A stretch of DNA of 6,420 nucleotides from Pseudomonadota bacterium (GTDB lineage Bacteria; Pseudomonadota; Alphaproteobacteria; Acetobacterales; Acetobacteraceae), in the NCBI GenBank assembly GCA_021798375.1, contig JAJZHU010000004.1, positions 19,456-25,875 of the forward strand, given 5' to 3'. A program made the translations under genes and the position numbers. A model generated the notes under the pieces. That model searched no databases and had not been told where the DNA came from. It was given only the letters and a program-made list of their open reading frames with translations. Shown here in pieces: positions 5,212-6,420 of this stretch (position 1 is its first letter; each line of letters starts with the position of its first letter).

Positions 5212-6318
5212 ATGGAGCTTCAGGTTGTCTCGGGTGCCGCCATCGCGTGCCGGTTGTTTGACATCGCCGATGCGGTCGATCTCGCCAAGGCGGAAATTTT
5301 ATGGTCGCAATTGCCGCGTCCGGCGGTGACGCGCGGGCGGCTGGTGTCCACGCCGCCCAAGGCGGTTTCGTTTGGCGTGGCGCCGCTGGATATTTCACTT
5401 GAACCGGTGTGGTTGCCGCTCGACGGGCAGCCGACGCATTTGGAAGCAAGCGTTCGGCTGTATGATTTCGGCGTGGCGCGGTTTTCCTTGCGGCTGGTGG
5501 CCGATCAATTGTCGTGGAGCGACTTCACCGCCCGGGTAATCGCGCTCGATCGCGCGGTGACGTCCAGCGAGGTGTGGCTGCCGCTGCTGGAACGCTTGCG
5601 CGAAACCTTCGATCAGGCGTTGGTGGGGCCGCTGCGGTCTTCGTTGGAAGAAGATTATCTGATCGCCTTCGTGCGGGCGTTCGACGAGACCCCCACCGCC
5701 GAGGCATTGGAGGAGCGCATCGATCTGATCCCGCTGCTGTCGGGGGAAACGCGGGCTTTGTCGGATGGCGCGCGGCGCGATCTGTTGCGGCAGCGTTTTT
5801 CTTACTACACCGACGATCTGGTGGTGCTCACCTGGGACCGGGCGTTTATCTACGAACCGCGCGGGGATTCCGACGTGATGGACGTGCTGGATGTGGCCAA
5901 CGCGCAGTTTTTGGAAATGCGCTATTATGATCAACTGCTCGATGCCGAATTGCCGCGCATGTATGATCTGGTCGAGGCGATGCAGCGTACCCGCCCCTTG
6001 CTCAGTTCACGCCGCTTCGCCGATCTGGCGCGGCGGCTGTATGGCCTGGTGGCCGAAGTGACCGAATTGCGCGAGAAAGTCGATAATGCGTTGCAGGTGA
6101 CCGAGGATGTTTATCTGGCGCGCATCTATACCGCGGCGCTGGATCTGTTTCGCGTCGCCGCGGTAAGTGCGGCGGTTGACCGGAAATTGGCGATTATCCG
6201 CGATACCTACGATGCGCTCTATGAGGAGGCCTCGTCCCGCCGCGCGGCCTTGATGGAAGCGGCGATCGTGGCGTTGATCGTGGTTGAAATCGTGCTGGCG
6301 TTGCTGCACCGGGGTTAG
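5212..6318 (+). CDS. Tail-anchored protein of unknown function, RMND1/DUF155-like layout
   Basis: This 368-residue protein has no signal peptide. The N-terminus (VSGAAIACRLFDIADAVDL, 6-24) begins like the alpha/beta part of RMND1/RMD1 (DUF155) proteins. The core holds LRQRFSYYTDDLVVLTWDRA (192-211), then DVLDVANAQFLEMRYYDQLLD (224-244) and LPRMYDLVE (247-255). In DUF155 proteins a similar place is taken by a 'leucine-rich, LLD-x-P-x-FWE' segment. Helices from about 265 to 345 should form an antiparallel coiled coil, and SSRRAALMEAAIVALIVVEI runs into one hydrophobic segment (about 347-365) ending in HRG, a C-terminal membrane anchor with basic residues just before it. The whole protein would sit in the cytoplasm. 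The relation to DUF155 rests on layout and faint motifs; an unnamed conserved family is as likely. The ATG at 5212 has no clear ribosome binding site but fits the domain start. Confidence 0.75.
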   Translation: MELQVVSGAAIACRLFDIADAVDLAKAEILWSQLPRPAVTRGRLVSTPPKAVSFGVAPLDISLEPVWLPLDGQPTHLEASVRLYDFGVARFSLRLVADQLSWSDFTARVIALDRAVTSSEVWLPLLERLRETFDQALVGPLRSSLEEDYLIAFVRAFDETPTAEALEERIDLIPLLSGETRALSDGARRDLLRQRFSYYTDDLVVLTWDRAFIYEPRGDSDVMDVLDVANAQFLEMRYYDQLLDAELPRMYDLVEAMQRTRPLLSSRRFADLARRLYGLVAEVTELREKVDNALQVTEDVYLARIYTAALDLFRVAAVSAAVDRKLAIIRDTYDALYEEASSRRAALMEAAIVALIVVEIVLALLHRG

Positions 6319-6324
6319 AAGGGG

Positions 6325-6420
6325 TTATCTTCGTCCTGCCCGGATCGCCTGTTGATAATTCTCGATGATCCGATCCGTCACCCCCTCGCGGTGGAAGTTG
6401 GCGTGATAGGCCTCGGTGCC
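6325..6420 (-). CDS. C-terminal end of an unidentified gene, cut by the window edge
   Basis: The minus strand is open from the window edge to a TAA at 6325-6327 and gives the last 31 residues, starting GTEAYHANFHREGVTDRIIE and ending in a helical NYQQAIRAGRR tail. The composition and codon choice look like real coding sequence, and the frame converges on the gene at 5212-6318, leaving six bases between the stops. Too little is visible to name a family. Confidence 0.6.
   Translation of the reverse strand, partial: GTEAYHANFHREGVTDRIIENYQQAIRAGRR

Noticed and set aside
5395..5934. Minus-strand frame of 179 codons opposite the anchored protein gene
   Set aside because: Composition is typical of an antisense shadow (many His, Gln, Arg, Pro) and no ribosome binding site or domain is seen.

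Overview
The window looks like ordinary chromosomal DNA from a GC-rich alphaproteobacterium. Three things point there: a DUF1491-type protein (an essentially alphaproteobacterial family), an OmpA-family porin with a Pro/Ala linker and a C-terminal domain of alphaproteobacterial style, and an ABC ATPase carrying the LSGGMRMRVSLARA signature. The porin's signal peptide reminds me of Acetobacteraceae/Rhodospirillales, but that is an impression. I see no mobile elements, CRISPR arrays, tRNAs, rRNAs or integration scars.

Layout. At 11-667 (+) there is a glutathione S-transferase-like protein. It converges on an OmpA-family outer-membrane protein at 735-1835 (-), whose rho-independent terminator lies between the two genes (677-708). 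A 201-base gap (1836-2036) holds a possible ompA promoter and a cluster of small inverted repeats. Next is a DUF1491 protein at 2037-2375 (-). Divergent from it, 53 bases away, a tightly coupled ABC importer operon begins: substrate-binding protein of the NMT1/THI5 fold (2429-3406), ATPase (3403-4140) and permease (4137-4889), joined by two 4-base ATGA overlaps. A 63-residue, strongly basic small protein follows at 4919-5110 and may share the transcript. After a 101-base gap, 5212-6318 (+) encodes a 368-residue protein with a C-terminal membrane anchor, whose layout resembles the RMND1/DUF155 (RMD1-like) proteins. The last bases (6325-6420, -) are the C-terminal end of a further gene that converges on it with only six bases between the stop codons.

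How the genes work together. The three ABC genes form one complete import system of the NitT/TauT/ThiXYZ type: periplasmic binder, one permease (presumably a homodimer) and one ATPase. The substrate is probably a small organic molecule such as a pyrimidine/thiamine precursor, riboflavin, a sulfonate or similar, but no riboswitch or adjacent biosynthetic gene settles which. The other genes look like independent housekeeping or envelope functions.

No clearly new multi-gene system is visible. The least explained items are the anchored protein at 5212-6318, the basic 63-residue protein, the unassigned importer specificity, and the palindromes upstream of the porin.
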